Below are positions 10,898-22,182 of a stretch of DNA of 64,000 bases, piece by piece. How positions within the stretch are numbered: position 1 is the first letter of the stretch; the number at the start of each line of letters is the position of its first letter. The notes under the pieces were generated by a model that saw only the letters and a program-made list of their open reading frames with translations, had not been told where the DNA came from and searched no databases. The translations under genes and the position numbers were made by a program. Origin of the DNA: Eublepharis macularius (taxonomy: Eukaryota > Chordata > Lepidosauria > Squamata > Eublepharidae); assembly GCF_028583425.1 (NCBI RefSeq), contig NC_072801.1, positions 15,520,001 through 15,584,000 of the forward strand, written 5' to 3'.

Positions 10898-11116
10898 TAG
10901 GGTTGCCAGCTCCAAGTTGGGAAATTCCTGGAGATCTGAGGGGTGAAACCTGGAGGAAGTGGGTTTTGGGGAGGGAAAGGACCTTGGCATGGCATAATTC
11001 CATAGAGTTCACTCCCCAAAGTAGCCATTTTCTCCAGGTGAACTAATCTCTGTGTCCTGGAGACCACTTGTAATTCCGGGGGATCTCCAGCCACTACCTG
11101 GAGGCTGGCAACCCTA
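10898..11116. mobile_element. hAT-type MITE, TAGGGTTGCCAG family (copy 4)
   Basis: tagggttgccagctcc to ggctggcaacccta with a perfect 8-bp duplication gcttatat (10890-10897, 11117-11124). Confidence 0.92.
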
Positions 11117-11133
11117 GCTTATATGCTGCTTTT

Positions 11134-11708
11134 TAGGGTTGCCAGATCCCCCTAGCCTCCCGGTGGGAGGTGGAGGCCCCAGCACCAACCTGCTCTCACA
11201 CTTCGCAGTGGCCCATTCCAGGCTGATTCAGGCCTGATCTGGGCCCACATGATGATGTCACTTCCCAGAAGTGATGTCGTCATGCAGGCTGTGGCTGCCC
11301 CTGGAAGCCCTCCCATGTTCTGCTGGTCGGGAGCAATACAGGCCCAGATTGGCCTGAATAGGGCCTGGATTGGCCCAGATAAGGTCCCGAAGCGGCCTGG
11401 AACAGGCCGCTGTGAAGTGTGGGAGCTTTGCGGTGCTCCCATGCTCCATAGCTTCACAGTGCTCCCATGCTCCATAGTGGCCTAGTCTGGGCCAATTCAG
11501 ACCCACACTCCTCAGCAGCCCAATTTGGACCAGATCTGAGCCCAAATTGGGCCCACGGGAGCACGTTGCACCACCCGGGAGCACACTGCGCCACCTGGGA
11601 GCATGCCCCCAGGAGGCCCATGCCTCTCCCACCAGCCAGGTAAGTGGGGCAGGGGATGGAGGGTGGGAGCGGGGGATCCCCTGCCCCCAGGGGGGACAGG
11701 CAACCCTA
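11134..11708. mobile_element. hAT-type MITE with TAGGGTTGCCAG ends but a different, longer interior
   Basis: Ends tagggttgccagatcc and ggcaaccctа-type (11700-11708). Flanks ctgctttt and ctactctt match at 6 of 8. Unlike its neighbours it has a 575-bp GC-rich interior with repeated ggcccagattggcctgaa-like and gtgctcccatgctccatag units and opposed cctcccggtgggagg. It shares only the termini with the short family. Confidence 0.75.
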
Positions 11709-12099
11709 CTACTCTTCTGGACAGATTAGTGCCTCACACAGAGCAGTGAACAAGTTAGTGTTATTATTATCCCCACAATACAGCTGGGAAGCTGGGGCTG
11801 AGAGGAGTGGCTTCCCCAAGGCCACCTACTGAGCTCATGGCAGTAGTGGGAGTTGAACTAGTAGAGTGCTGATCCACACCCAAGCCACTTAGCCACTTTA
11901 CTACAACAACTCTGTAGTAATAGTAATTACTACACAGTAATAATTAATTACAGAGTGGTAATTAACAGTAACTGTTCCATTTGTATGGGTTTGTGAAAAA
12001 TAAGCCAATAAAATAATACTATAGGCTGAAATGTGCCTCCCCCCTCCATGAAGGCCAAGTCCCATTTCTATACCTCTTTCCTATTAACTTTAGTAGGGC

Positions 12100-12547
12100 C
12101 AGGGCTCATTTCTAGGGGGAACGCACAGGAACACAGTTCTCGCAGTTCCCCAAAGAGGTCACATGTCAGGTGGCCCCGTCCACCTGACTCTCGGCCATTT
12201 TGGGCCCGTTTTGGCCTGGATTGGGGCCGAAAGGGCCTGGATCAGGCCTCTGACAGGAGGTGGATCACTCTCCCGCTCATCAGCGGCCCAATCCTGACCA
12301 TTGTGGGCTCCTTTTCAGCCATTTTCCGCCCCTTTTTGCCATTTTGGGCCCAATTTTGGCCCTGAATGGCCAGGACTGTGTACAAAACAGCCAGAATAGG
12401 TGATGCCAGGGGGTGGGGCATACGCAAATCAGTTATACTAATGACACACTTCCGGTGATGGCAAGAGGCGTGGCATATGCTAATGTGTTATGCTAATGAG
12501 TTATGCTAATGAGTTCCTCCAGCTCTTTTTCTACAAAATGACCCCTG
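12100..12547 (-). mobile_element. hAT-type MITE, CAGGGGTCATTTC family (copy 1)
   Basis: Begins cagggctcatttctagg and ends tacaaaatgacccctg; perfect 8-bp duplication agtagggc (12092-12099, 12548-12555). The interior holds ggccattttgggcccg-like inverted runs and a trio of gctaatgagttatg repeats. Reverse-oriented relative to 37798 and 40978. Confidence 0.92.
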
Positions 12548-12587
12548 AGTAGGGCTTACTCTCAAGTAAGAATGTATAGAACTGCAA

Positions 12588-12663
12588 CAGTACAATCCTA
12601 TGCAGAGTTACTCCATTGATTTCAATGACGTTAAACTGAAGTAACTGAATAGGATGGCACTGT
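12588..12663. mobile_element. Small palindromic repeat, AATCCTATGCA type
   Basis: Inverted ends cagtacaatcctatg and aataggatggcactg enclose gatttcaatgac. Related palindromes occur at 42763-42840, 49385-49470 and 55588-55675. Duplication unclear. Confidence 0.5.
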
Positions 12664-13819
12664 AAATATCTCAGATCAGAGTTCTTAGTAGAATTGCATT
12701 ATATTTTCACAACATTAGATTTTTGATATGAAAAGCCCTCTGTTGAAGAGGTAAAACTTCTTAACATAACATCCAGTGCTGTCTTTCGAAACAGAAATTT
12801 TGGGGCTGACAGTGGTTGCTTTTGCTTTAATGGCTTGGGCTCTTCCCCCCCCCCTCTTTTCTTCTTGCACTCTAATTCCTATAATGCTTCTGTGTGTGTT
12901 TGTGTGTGTGTTGTGTATGCTAAAGTTCTTTAACAGGATTGTGGTATATATGGATGCTTCCAAAATCCTTCTTAGAATTTCACCTATGCTTCACCTAGAT
13001 TTCTGAACTACCTGTCCTGGTTTCTAAAGTGAGATAGAAGCATTAGGACTCCTCCAATTTTCTAATTTCTTTTTAAAATTTCTTAATGATACACAGAGTT
13101 TGCTGCAGTTTTCTGCTCCGTCCATTAATTTGCATATTTTTGCTCTCTACTTTATAAATGGCACATGTGTGTTGATAAAAACCACAAAAAAGCAATCAGC
13201 ATAAATATATGTACAGTTGCAGCAAGTTTATTTTTGTGTGGTGTTTTAGCAATACACAGGAATGCATGAGTTTAGACCACACACAAAATCCTTCATGCAG
13301 TCAAGCATATCTAAGATGTTTTTCTTTGTAGTCTTTTATGAATATGACACTTTTCCTCTAAGGAGAATGTGCAAATGAACTTCAAATCTGGCAAACTGTG
13401 TATGTTCCAATTCTGGAAATAATTTTAGAAATGCTCCTACTCAAACCAAAAATTAAGAAAGAGTGGAGTACAACACAGAGCAAAATTCCAGAACCATCAA
13501 GGAAGAGAAGGGGGGGAGGGATTCTACTTATCCGAGGGTCTCATGTTAGAGCACCTTCAGAATGTGCCTTACTCAAAAGCGAGCAGAGGCACTTCAGTTG
13601 TTCCTTCGCCTCGCTGAGTGTAGACTCTGATAATAACCTGCCTGACTTTGCAGACATTATTTGATTTTTTTTTTGCACATCAAACCCAGTTATAATTCAT
13701 CACAGATGTTGCTGCCTCCAAGATGTCCATAACTGGTGATGATTTCATCCAACATGTAATCTAATATTAAAAGTCAAAGAATGTAGGTAGCAGTCCGGTC
13801 CACAGAAAAATCCCAGAGT
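12664..13819. other. Intergenic; (TG)n and possible conserved element
   Basis: A short (TG)n run lies near 12893-12911. The block at about 13060-13400 is repeat-free and rich in ttaatttgcatatttttg and aataaatatatgt style motifs (an octamer-like atttgcat at 13128). No coding sequence is evident. Confidence 0.3.
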
Positions 13820-13833
13820 CATGCCCTACCTTT

Positions 13834-14355
13834 AAAAAAAAAACTTTTAATTTTAATTTTCTAATATAATAACCTTAGACAACAAAAACATAATATTATT
13901 TAACACTAATAATATTAATATTTACAACATTTGTAAAGAGTACTGTACAATATATAATACTTAATAAAATACAAAATCTGTAAATTTTTTGGTAAAGAAA
14001 TATCCATAGAAGCATAGTTTGAAATATAATCAAAGAATGGAAACTGTATTTCCAAATAGCTTAATGGAAATGTTGGGTTATCCTTTATTGCTATTTGTGC
14101 TGAAATTTTTTCCATAACAACCAGATCCCAAACTTTATGTATTCACTGTTTTATTTATGGTATTTTCTCAGACATTGGGCTAACATAAATTTGGCTGCTA
14201 CTAGCAATAATGAAATTAGATCTCTTCTAATGGCTGGTATGGATGAACTATCCCCCAAATTAAGTAATACAGTTTCCATGCATTTTGGGATTTGGTACCC
14301 TGAAATTTCCCCCCACCATATCAAGTGCCTTACCCCAAAAGATCTGGATTTTTGG
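13834..14355 (-). repeat. 5'-truncated L1 retrotransposon with ORF2 C-terminal remnant
   Basis: Flanked by a 14-bp duplication catgccctaccttt (13820-13833, 14356-14369), so it was inserted by target-primed reverse transcription. Read on the minus strand, 14378-14151 encodes the sort of segment seen at the C terminus of L1 ORF2 (LLVAAKFMLAQ, in the AAR..IA position of the family), followed after stops by MEKISAQIAIKDN. The 3' UTR is very A/T-rich. The frame is broken; it is dead. Confidence 0.8.
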
Positions 14356-14369
14356 CATGCCCTACCTTT

Positions 14370-15187
14370 GTATTCCAACCAATTAAAATATCACAAAACT
14401 GTGTGCGTATTTTCAAGTTACCCAGAACTCTTTGTCAGGATGACAAAGTACACACACACACACATACACACCCGCAAAACACAAAGCCAGGAGAGGGAAT
14501 GATGTTCCAGGACACAGTGGAACCACCTTCCCCCTTCAGACTGTAGAGTCTTAAAAAGGAAGCATCAGTCGCCCGACTTACCCAGGTGGCCAGTTTGCCA
14601 CCTGTGGGAGGGCTGGATGGGCCAGGAAGACGTGGTGGCCTCCATGTTCTTCCCAGGCTCCCCTGAGTTGGCCCGCGCCCAATCAAATTCAAACCTGTGG
14701 CCAGCCAATCAGCGCTGGCCAAGGACGGGTGGGCAGGGGGGCAGGGCACAGGCCGGACCTGGGGAGCCCAGTTTTCCCTCAGGTCCAGCTGGCTAGTATT
14801 AAAGCCAGTCTCGACAGGCGAAGTTGCAGACTGAAGGAGAATTACATGTGTTGCATGCAAAAGAGGTCTTAGGATGCACTGCAGACTGCTGGATTGGAGA
14901 AACAAACAAAATGGCTACACTTTTGCTCAGGAGACAACTAATTAATTAAGCTGCACTGCTAGTGGCCCAGGTAGCCTGGCTGGAAGTAATTGTGTCTGAA
15001 GCTCACCTGAGACTGCTGTCCTGAGGCTTTGTTTGGACTGGGCGGAAGAGCAGAGCCTGTGGCAGAGGTGTTTTGATGGGCTTGGAGCAAGGAGAACGGT
15101 GTCCTCCTGAAGTAACAAACGATGTGAAAACAGGGGAAACAGGTTGAACCAGCCTCCAGTATCTGCAGGGAAGGCGGCAGCACTATC
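14370..15187. other. Intergenic; (CA)n and promoter-like GC-rich block
   Basis: A (CA)n run sits at 14451-14471. At 14640-14830, two CCAAT-type motifs (cccaatcaaat, gccaatcagc) are followed by a tattaaag box near 14807 in GC-rich sequence. This could be an isolated promoter or a decayed solo LTR; neither can be shown here. Confidence 0.25.
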
Positions 15188-15190
15188 TAA

Positions 15191-15425
15191 GGGCCAAGCT
15201 ACAAGTGACGAATGACACTTGAACGGCAAGTGAACAGACTCATGTGTATTCCTCCCTGTTCACTTGCGCTCCACTTGCGCTCCACTCGATCACATGTGAT
15301 GAATGACACTTCAACGGCACATGTGATCGAGTGGAGCACAAGTGGAGCGCAAGTGAACAGGGAGGAATACATGTGAGTTTGTTCACTTGCCATTCAAGTG
15401 TCATTCGTCACTTGTAGCTTGGCCC
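15191..15425. mobile_element. Palindromic MITE, GRGCCAAGCTA family with TNA duplication (copy 2)
   Basis: gggccaagctacaagtga and its inverse tcacttgtagcttggccc. Flanked by taa (15188-15190) and tac (15426-15428), matching at 2 of 3. The interior contains the cattcctccctgttcac-type inverted blocks of copy 1 without the 54-bp expansion. Confidence 0.87.
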
Positions 15426-15490
15426 TACGTTGACAAGATGGGACAGATTTAGGATAAAATGCCCCACTTCATCAAATAGGTTACTCAAAA

Positions 15491-15577
15491 AAGAAGGGAA
15501 GGGAAGGGAAGGGAAGGGAAGGGAAGGGAAGGGAAGGGAAGGGAAGGGAAGGGAAGGGAAGGGAAGGGAAGGGAAGA
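15491..15577. repeat. (GGGAA)n microsatellite
   Basis: About 17 uninterrupted pentamers of gggaa, preceded by aaaaaagaa. Pure array, likely length-polymorphic. Confidence 0.97.
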
Positions 15578-15579
15578 AA

Positions 15580-16289
15580 GCAGTGACATCTCACAGGTTC
15601 TGTGTATGAAATTCCAGGTATAAAGGACAGGGACTGGGGTCGCTTCTGATTCTCCCTCATGCTCACATTACCGCTGTAAATGTCAGAGGAGTTCACAGCT
15701 GCAATGGGAGCAACCACATAGCCGTTTCCCCCATAGTTTGCTTGCCCCCTCCCATGGCAGTCATTTCTTCCTGCACCAATGAAGGGTTCTTTTTAGCTTA
15801 AAAAAAGGATAATTGACATATCACTGTAACTTAAAATTGGTAAACAACATATTGCTGTAGCTTAATTATATAGAGATATGTCAATCACCATTTTAATACT
15901 CTAGAAAGATATGCCAATTATCATTATATATAAAAAAAGGTCTAAGTGATAATGATGTAGGGGTGGGCTAGGGTGAGAAAAATCGTGCTGATGTCTTTAG
16001 TTAATGCGTGCCTTCCCATTTACCTTTTCTCAAACCAGATTTTGGAGAGATCCAAGCAGAGGAAGGGAAAACCTGGACAGTGGATGATCAGGGGGATGTG
16101 TGGATTCTTTTTTTAAAAAAGACACACTTCTGTCTGAGTGCAAAACTGGAACAAAATCAGAATCATTCAGGAAAGGAGAAGAGGTTCATCACATGGTCTG
16201 AATGTGGATGGCTCTGTCAGTGATGTTTCAGACAGTGGTGTGAAGAATGAAGTGTGACATCAGAGGACGAGAGAACAGAACAGCATTTT
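15580..16289. other. Intergenic with an A/T-rich inverted repeat
   Basis: gataattgacatatc (15808) pairs with gatatgccaattatc (15909), enclosing related gatatgtcaatcacc. It may be a small old palindromic element. The rest shows nothing recognisable. Confidence 0.4.
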
Positions 16290-16362
16290 GCACCAGGAAG
16301 ATGCTGCCGCTCCGGGAGCTCAGCGCCATGTTCCATGGCCGGTAAACCGTGTGAAAACGGCC
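16290..16362. mobile_element. Truncated GGCC-end palindromic MITE (right half only)
   Basis: Only the right arm remains: gcaccaggaagatgctgc through ccatggccggtaaaccgtgt to the ggcc end. It matches the right arm of the copies at 174 and 36418. The left half is absent. Confidence 0.8.
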
Positions 16363-18450
16363 TTGTAGTTGTGAGTGTGGTAGAGCATGAGGCAGTGTTT
16401 TTGCCAAGGGGAACATATGGCAATAAATGCACTTAGCATTTTAAAAAAATATTATACATAAATTGGATGACATTTCCCCCATCCCTCTGCTACACCTGTT
16501 AAATTTCTGCCTGACAGCAATCCTCCTGGGGGTGGGGGGGCAAGTGAGGACAAGAAAGACAAGCGTCCAAGAAAAACAAAGTGGTATCCTTGTGCCAGGG
16601 CAGTGTGCTTTGCTGACCCACAGCTCTCTCTAAAAGTCCAAACCCAACTTCTCTCCAGGACTGTAGCCCTGCCCCCCTCCTAACTGGGCAGAGCTACCAT
16701 ATTTCCAAGTGGGGCTTCGACGAAGTTAACAAAAAATTGGTGATTCCCTTGCACATAATCCAGTCAAAGGGATGATGTCACAAAATCAAGCGGCTTGAAC
16801 ACTTATTCTGAAGCGTTAAGAACTGCATATCCCAAACATCTTCCTTTGGTTTTCTCCTGACCCTCTTTAAATGCCTTGCCATTCTCAAAGTTAGAGTAGT
16901 TAAAGGAGGATAGTTTTCAGTGTCATGTAAGCATGTGAGTTATAGCAAGAGGTGAAGAGTGCTAGGCAAGTCCAGGGAGGGAGACTAGGGTGCAGCCACC
17001 TCTTGGAAGGCTACACTGCTCTGCTGATTTTGTTAATAAGCCAGGCATTCTCGTAATCTCAAAATGAAATGCTCAAACATCACTTTCTTAAATTAAGCAA
17101 GGGGCACGAATGGGCGCTGCAGGTGGGGCGGGGGACCCACAGCCCCTCTCCTGCCTGTGACTCTGTTTGCTGATGTTTTCATTGTCATCAGCATACACCT
17201 TTGCTTGCGTTTGAAGAGCCGCATAAGAACGGAATTTTTACAGCACAGGGAGCTTTTCTCAGTGTGACACGAGAAGGAAAAACGTCACCTGTGGAATTCT
17301 GCCTGCCACGTGGCTGTGGAAGGCACATAGCTCAGAAGAAAGGGAGACAAGGCAACCCTCCTTCACTTCTGGCCCAGCGAGCTTTGACTCGCAACGTGGT
17401 CTGGAGACTTTTGTTGGCCTTTATGTGCTACTGGACTTGAATTTTGCCCCTTCTTTCCACTTTGGCCCAGCTCCTTTGCCCATCCCTAGAGGGCAGTGAG
17501 GAGAGGGTTAACATCATCCTCAGGTTCTTGGATGCAGCCCCCCCCCCCAAGACATGATGTCATGCTCTCAAACTTGTCAGCCTTCCTCCCACCACACTGC
17601 CCCCCCCCACTGCCCATCAGCGGCCTGAATAGGGAATTAGTTTTGCCTGCATTTAGACCTCTTAATTAGCTATTCTTTTTGCTCGGCTTGGAAAGAGGAG
17701 GGGTAAAAGAGACCTCCCCCTCACTCCCCCAGCTGTGCTTGGCCCTTCTCCTGCAGCAGGCAACAAAAGAGCCCAGCAGGCAGTGCCATCGGAGGGCGCT
17801 GGCGACGCCAGGGCCTGTCAAAGCGTGTTTCCCACCTTCCAGAGCCAACCTTTTCTCTGCTCCAGCCAGGAGACAGGCTGCCTTAATTGGGCTGAAAATC
17901 TAATCATTTGTAACTCCCAGGCCTGGGAAGGCAGAATGAGAGAGGGCAGGGGGACGAGGCTGCAGGAAGTGAGGGAACGGAGGGACAGAATGGGGAGACA
18001 AAGTGCGAAAGGGAGAGGTTTGAAAGGGAAAAAGGAAACCCACAGCCAGTGAGGGGGAAGCATGAAATAAAGGAAGGCAGCAGGACGAGGAAAGGGAAGA
18101 GCCGGGAGGAGAAATCTGGGGGAGGTCAAAGAAATAAGTGGGCCAGCGAGCAAGAAAAAGCACCGCAGCGCCTGCAGGACAGCTTTCTTCGGAGATAAAG
18201 AGGGGTTTTGTGCAGGGAGTGCCCTCTTCCGAATAAACACCTTTTCACAAAATACCTGTATGCTGTGGTTAGCTGTGGTCTAATGGGTACAGAGTGATCA
18301 GGGGTAGGGGTGTGTGCGGTTTCCGGGGTCCACGATTGTCCCCTCCCCATGCCTTTTGGTGCTTCCACGGTTCTCTGGATTTAGTAGCTGATATTTGTCT
18401 GGTCCATTTCAAACTCTCTTCGAGCCTGGTTCTTCTTACGCAGACTGTAA
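16363..18450. other. Intergenic, no recognised gene
   Basis: Ordinary unique-looking sequence with C-runs near 17540 and 17600. A repeat-free patch at 17625-17690 carries cctcttaattagctattc. The purine-rich stretch 17925-18160 yields long but compositionally biased open frames on both strands, with no domain. Confidence 0.35.
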
Positions 18451-18456
18451 AAGGTA

Positions 18457-18732
18457 GAATGCTGGTAGGATGGACTGTGCCACTTCAGACGGCAGATGAT
18501 GGATTCCCATTTGGAACTTTCCAAAAAAAAAAATAAAAATCCCCATGCAAAGCAGAACAGCAGGGAGGAAGAGTCTACCCCACCCCCACCCCTCACTCTC
18601 TCAGGTTTACTGTGCTGGTTTTCTGCTTGCGGGAAGCCTCTCGCCATAGCTGAGCGTTCCAAAATGTGAACCTCCACAATCCTCCGCCTGCAGTCTGAAG
18701 TACTGCAGTCCATTCCTACCACCTTGGCATTC
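18457..18732. repeat. Foldback repeat with about 50-bp arms
   Basis: gaatgctggtaggatggact (18457) is inverted as cattcctaccaccttggcat (18711-18730) and the pairing extends through cacttcagacggcag / ctgcagtctgaag. The central spacer is A-rich. Outer ends and target duplication were not identified. Confidence 0.6.
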
Positions 18733-18799
18733 GGCGGCGCCATCATTCTTCCCACCTTATTCTCCTGCAGGTGTGAATCAAGCCGAAGACATCAGATGT

Positions 18800-19379
18800 T
18801 AGGAATTACCTTTCTCTGCCCAAGACCCTGGAGAACTGTGGCTAGTTGGCAATGCTGAATTGGATGGATCAGTGATCTGACTCTGAACTTTGTAAATGCA
18901 GAGGATGTCTGGGGAGTAGGCATATAGGGGGTGGCCCCTACCTCTGTGGTGGTCTCTACCCTGTTGGACAGCCTGCCTGAGGAGGTCAGGGGAGCCCCCA
19001 CTCTCCTAGGTTTCTGCAAACGATGCAAAACTGAATTATTCAAAAAGGCTTTTGTATTGTAGGGAGGGGTCTCAGATGCTCCGCTAATAAATTAGGGACC
19101 ATAGACTTCACCCATAGGCTTCACCACTATGTTGCCTTATGTACTATCTGTTGCTTTAAATATGTGCTCCTGTGTCAGCCCTAGAATTGCTTATGTTCTG
19201 TTTCCGCATTTTTAAAACTCTGTATTGGATTCTTGCTTTGTAAACTTGTGTTTATTTACCCTATGGTATTGTTTATGAAATTGTCCATGATACTGACTGT
19301 ACTAATCTCACACCCTGTAATCCGCCTTGAGTCTCAGTGAGAAAGGCAGACCATAAATGACATAAATAAATAAAATAGG
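18800..19379 (+). repeat. CR1/L2-type LINE 3' end, sense
   Basis: Ends with ccgccttgagtctcagtgag followed by aaaggcagaccataaatgac and an (ATAA)n tail, a typical reptile non-LTR retrotransposon 3' end. The upstream block ggtttctgcaaacgatgcaa resembles the C-terminal coding region. No intact frame. Confidence 0.6.
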
Positions 19380-20456
19380 TTATGTTATCTATGCTATTTC
19401 TATTGCCTCTTACTGGCTTGATACTGAACATGGATAATATGCCTGAAGAAGATGGTATGGTGCAGCAACTTCTGTGGAAATGACTAAGCCCGCCTGGTCT
19501 GTTTTTGGATGCAGTACCTTCTGATAACATCACACATGCTGCCTCGTTTTGTGGAAGAAAGGCAGAATAAAAACAAAAAAAGTACTTTGAACCTACTGAA
19601 ATCCCTTATAAATACTCGATCTTATTGCTCTACCTCAATCCAGCTCTACCTTGAGACAAGATGGGGCACCTGCCTCAGGTGAGTAAATTATGGGAGAACT
19701 GACCCACAGGGTACAATCTACTGCCCAGGCACTTGTTGATGCCCCTGCCCATTTCAAAGGTGTTTGTGCAGGAGGCCTTCCCAGAGGACTATGCCCTTAA
19801 TGAGGAGGACTCTATATCCATCATTTTTGACACCAAAATGTCTCAGGTTGGCCCTTTCTAAAGGAGCTTCTTGTGGCCCATGGCGGGGGGGGGGGGGGGA
19901 GAGGAAAGGTATGAAACAGTAACCATGACGTCTAAAGCCGCCATTCTCACAATCATTTGACTTACAGGAATACATCCTTTGAAAATTGTTCAGTGCCTAG
20001 CTATATGGGAAATGGTTTTAGAAACACAGCATGCCGATATGGCCCCAACTTAAGGTCATTCTTCGTGTCAATTATGATGAAGAAGTTGAGACTTACCTGG
20101 CCTCAAGAAAGAGATTTGCAAGCCTTGGCATTTACCAGTTGCTCTTGGCCATTTGTTCTGGCATTCACCTTCTGCTCCTGGAATTCTGTCTTGGCATTGG
20201 TGTGATTTTTCACAAGCATTTGCCATTAATAGTTCTTGGCCCAGAGCCTGGAGATGAGTGATTAGGAAGTTACATTCTTTCAAAGGAATGAAGATGCATA
20301 TGGAGATCTTCGGTGTTTTAATTTAGGTATATGTTGAAATTTACATCAGGGATTTTGCAGGCAGGTACTCCAGTGCCAGAGATTTCGTTATCGGCCCAGT
20401 ATATTTCTTATTCCATCGCTCTTACAAGATGTTTGGAGAAGCATATGTGTCTTGCC
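19380..20456. other. Intergenic; poly-G run
   Basis: A homopolymer of about 14 G lies at 19885-19899. 19430-19560 may be old repeat sequence (cctgaagaagatggta). No gene is supported. Confidence 0.35.
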
Positions 20457-20767
20457 CAGAGCTTTTTTTCTGGGAAAAGAGGTGTTGGAACTCAGTGGTG
20501 GAACTCAGGACCACACAATGACGTCACTTTGGGTCAGCTGGAACAAGGGGGGAGTTTTTTAGAGTTTAAATCGCCCTCGGTGAAAACGGTCACATGGCCG
20601 GTGGCCCCGCCCCCTGATCTCCAGACAGAGGGGAGTTGAGATTGCACGGAGGGCAATCTCAACTCCCCTCTGTCTGGAGATCAGGGGGCAGGGCCACCGA
20701 CCATGTGACCATTTTCAAGAGGTGCTGGAATTCCGTTCCATCCCGTTCCTGCTGAAAAAAAGCCCTG
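20457..20767 (+). mobile_element. hAT-type MITE, CAGGGCTTTTTTTC family (copy 1)
   Basis: Inverted ends cagagctttttttctggg / gctgaaaaaaagccctg with a perfect 8-bp duplication gtcttgcc (20449-20456, 20768-20775). The middle is a long hairpin: gatctccagacagagggga pairs with tcccctctgtctggagatc. Non-coding. Confidence 0.95.
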
Positions 20768-20919
20768 GTCTTGCCTCTTCTTACGTTTTCAACACCCTGT
20801 GAAGGTAAGCAAAGCAATATGCCTTGAGATCTGAGTAGTGGATTTGAACTTGAGTCTCTCCAGTCAAAACTGAAAACTCCACCACACTGACTGTTAATAT
20901 TATATCCACTACTAAGACA

Positions 20920-21300
20920 CACATTTATTAACTTTATTTACTTTCTCATTGAGACTTGAGGCAGATTATAGAATGAGATGACACTGCAATAAAAAACAGT
21001 ACAATAAACACAAGCCATGCAATAAAATAGTGTAATACCCACTACAAACAATGAAAAAAACCCTGGATTTCAAAATCAGAAAACAGGCTGCATAATACAT
21101 ACAACAAACAATGCAAGAGTTAACAAAACAAACAACAAAACCCGACTAAAATTTCCCAGCATTAAAGTTAGAATCCTGTTCAGTTTATAAAAATGCCCTG
21201 TTGAACATAATTGTGTGATTAAAAACACAAATTTCAGGGGGGGAAAGAAGGATCAAACAGAATACATATGTACAGAAGGTAATTTGAGCATCTTCAGGGC
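20920..21300 (-). repeat. CR1/L2-type LINE 3' UTR, antisense
   Basis: Starts tttattaactttatttactt then ctcattgagacttgaggcag, the complement of the tail seen sense near 19315. The A-rich continuation with caataaaaaacagtacaata fits the same 3' UTR class. The right boundary is approximate. Confidence 0.6.
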
Positions 21301-21778
21301 TGAAAGTGTTGGCCCCAATCCACAGATCCTCATATATAGCAGTGGTGTTCTCTCATACTGCTGAACACAAAGATCTCTCTGTATACACCCGCTGAACCAG
21401 TGGTTAATGCTATGAGCACGGACTGAACAGATAATCTGTTGGGAGGGAGGGAGGGAAGGAAGGGGGCCTCTTGGTTTACTCTGACCCCCCCACACACACA
21501 TCTAGAGCTGCATGTCAAATTCTCCTTACCATAATATCTCTCTTACATTTTGCTTCACAGAATCATCCACTGTTCAATTTTCAGTGTCCAGATTTTGTAC
21601 AGGGCGCAGAGCATGTGCAGTTTGCTGCAACTTTCGGTTCATTTTTCCTCTTCACTACACCATTAGTGTGCCTTGATCAAACACTGAGTGAGGGAAGCAA
21701 TCTGGATATCATTATACATACGGTTAAATCAAGATTGTTTATGTGGGGTGTTTTACCAGTGCAAAAATTGGCATCAGC

Positions 21779-22182
21779 CGGGCTTTTTTTCTGGGGAAAG
21801 AGGTGATGGAACTCAGAGGGTTGCCAGCACAGGGGACAACTCTTGGCGGGAGGTGGTGCCCCTGGTACCACATGCACATGCGCAAAGTGCGCACACACTC
21901 CCAGGACCACACAATGATGTCACTTTGGGTCAGCTGGAACAAGGGGGTAGTTTTTAAAAGTTTAAATCTCCCTTGGTGAAAATGGTCACATGGCTGGTGG
22001 CCCCGCCCCCTGATCTCCAGACAGAGGGGAGTTTAGATTGCTGTCCGTGCCAAGCGGCGTGGAGGGCAATCTAAAGGCCCCTCTGTCTGGAGATCAGGGG
22101 GCGGGGCCACCAGCCAAGTGACCAATTTCAAGAGGTGCCGGAAATCAGTTCCACCGCGTTCCAGCTGGAAAAAAAAGCCCTG
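21779..22182 (+). mobile_element. hAT-type MITE, CAGGGCTTTTTTTC family, long form (copy 2)
   Basis: cgggctttttttctggggaa to gaaaaaaaagccctg. Carries an extra block (ggttgccagcaca ... gcgcaaagtgcgcac) absent from copies such as 56358, also present at 32887. No clear 8-bp duplication. Confidence 0.85.

Larger units (their letters stand above)
10866..11950 (-). repeat. tRNA-derived SINE, antisense, split by two MITEs
   Basis: Pieces at about 10872-10897, 11117-11133 and 11709-11950 join to an antisense copy of the SINE seen sense at 41470-41686: shared blocks are gcagtgaacaagttagtgtt, ccccacaatacagctggg and gagctcatggcagtagtggg. Two hAT MITEs sit inside it. The interrupting elements are therefore younger than the SINE. 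Confidence 0.7.

Noticed and set aside
14937-15187. Second coding exon or gene near the promoter-like block at 14640
   Set aside because: No splice-bounded open frame or domain could be recognised.
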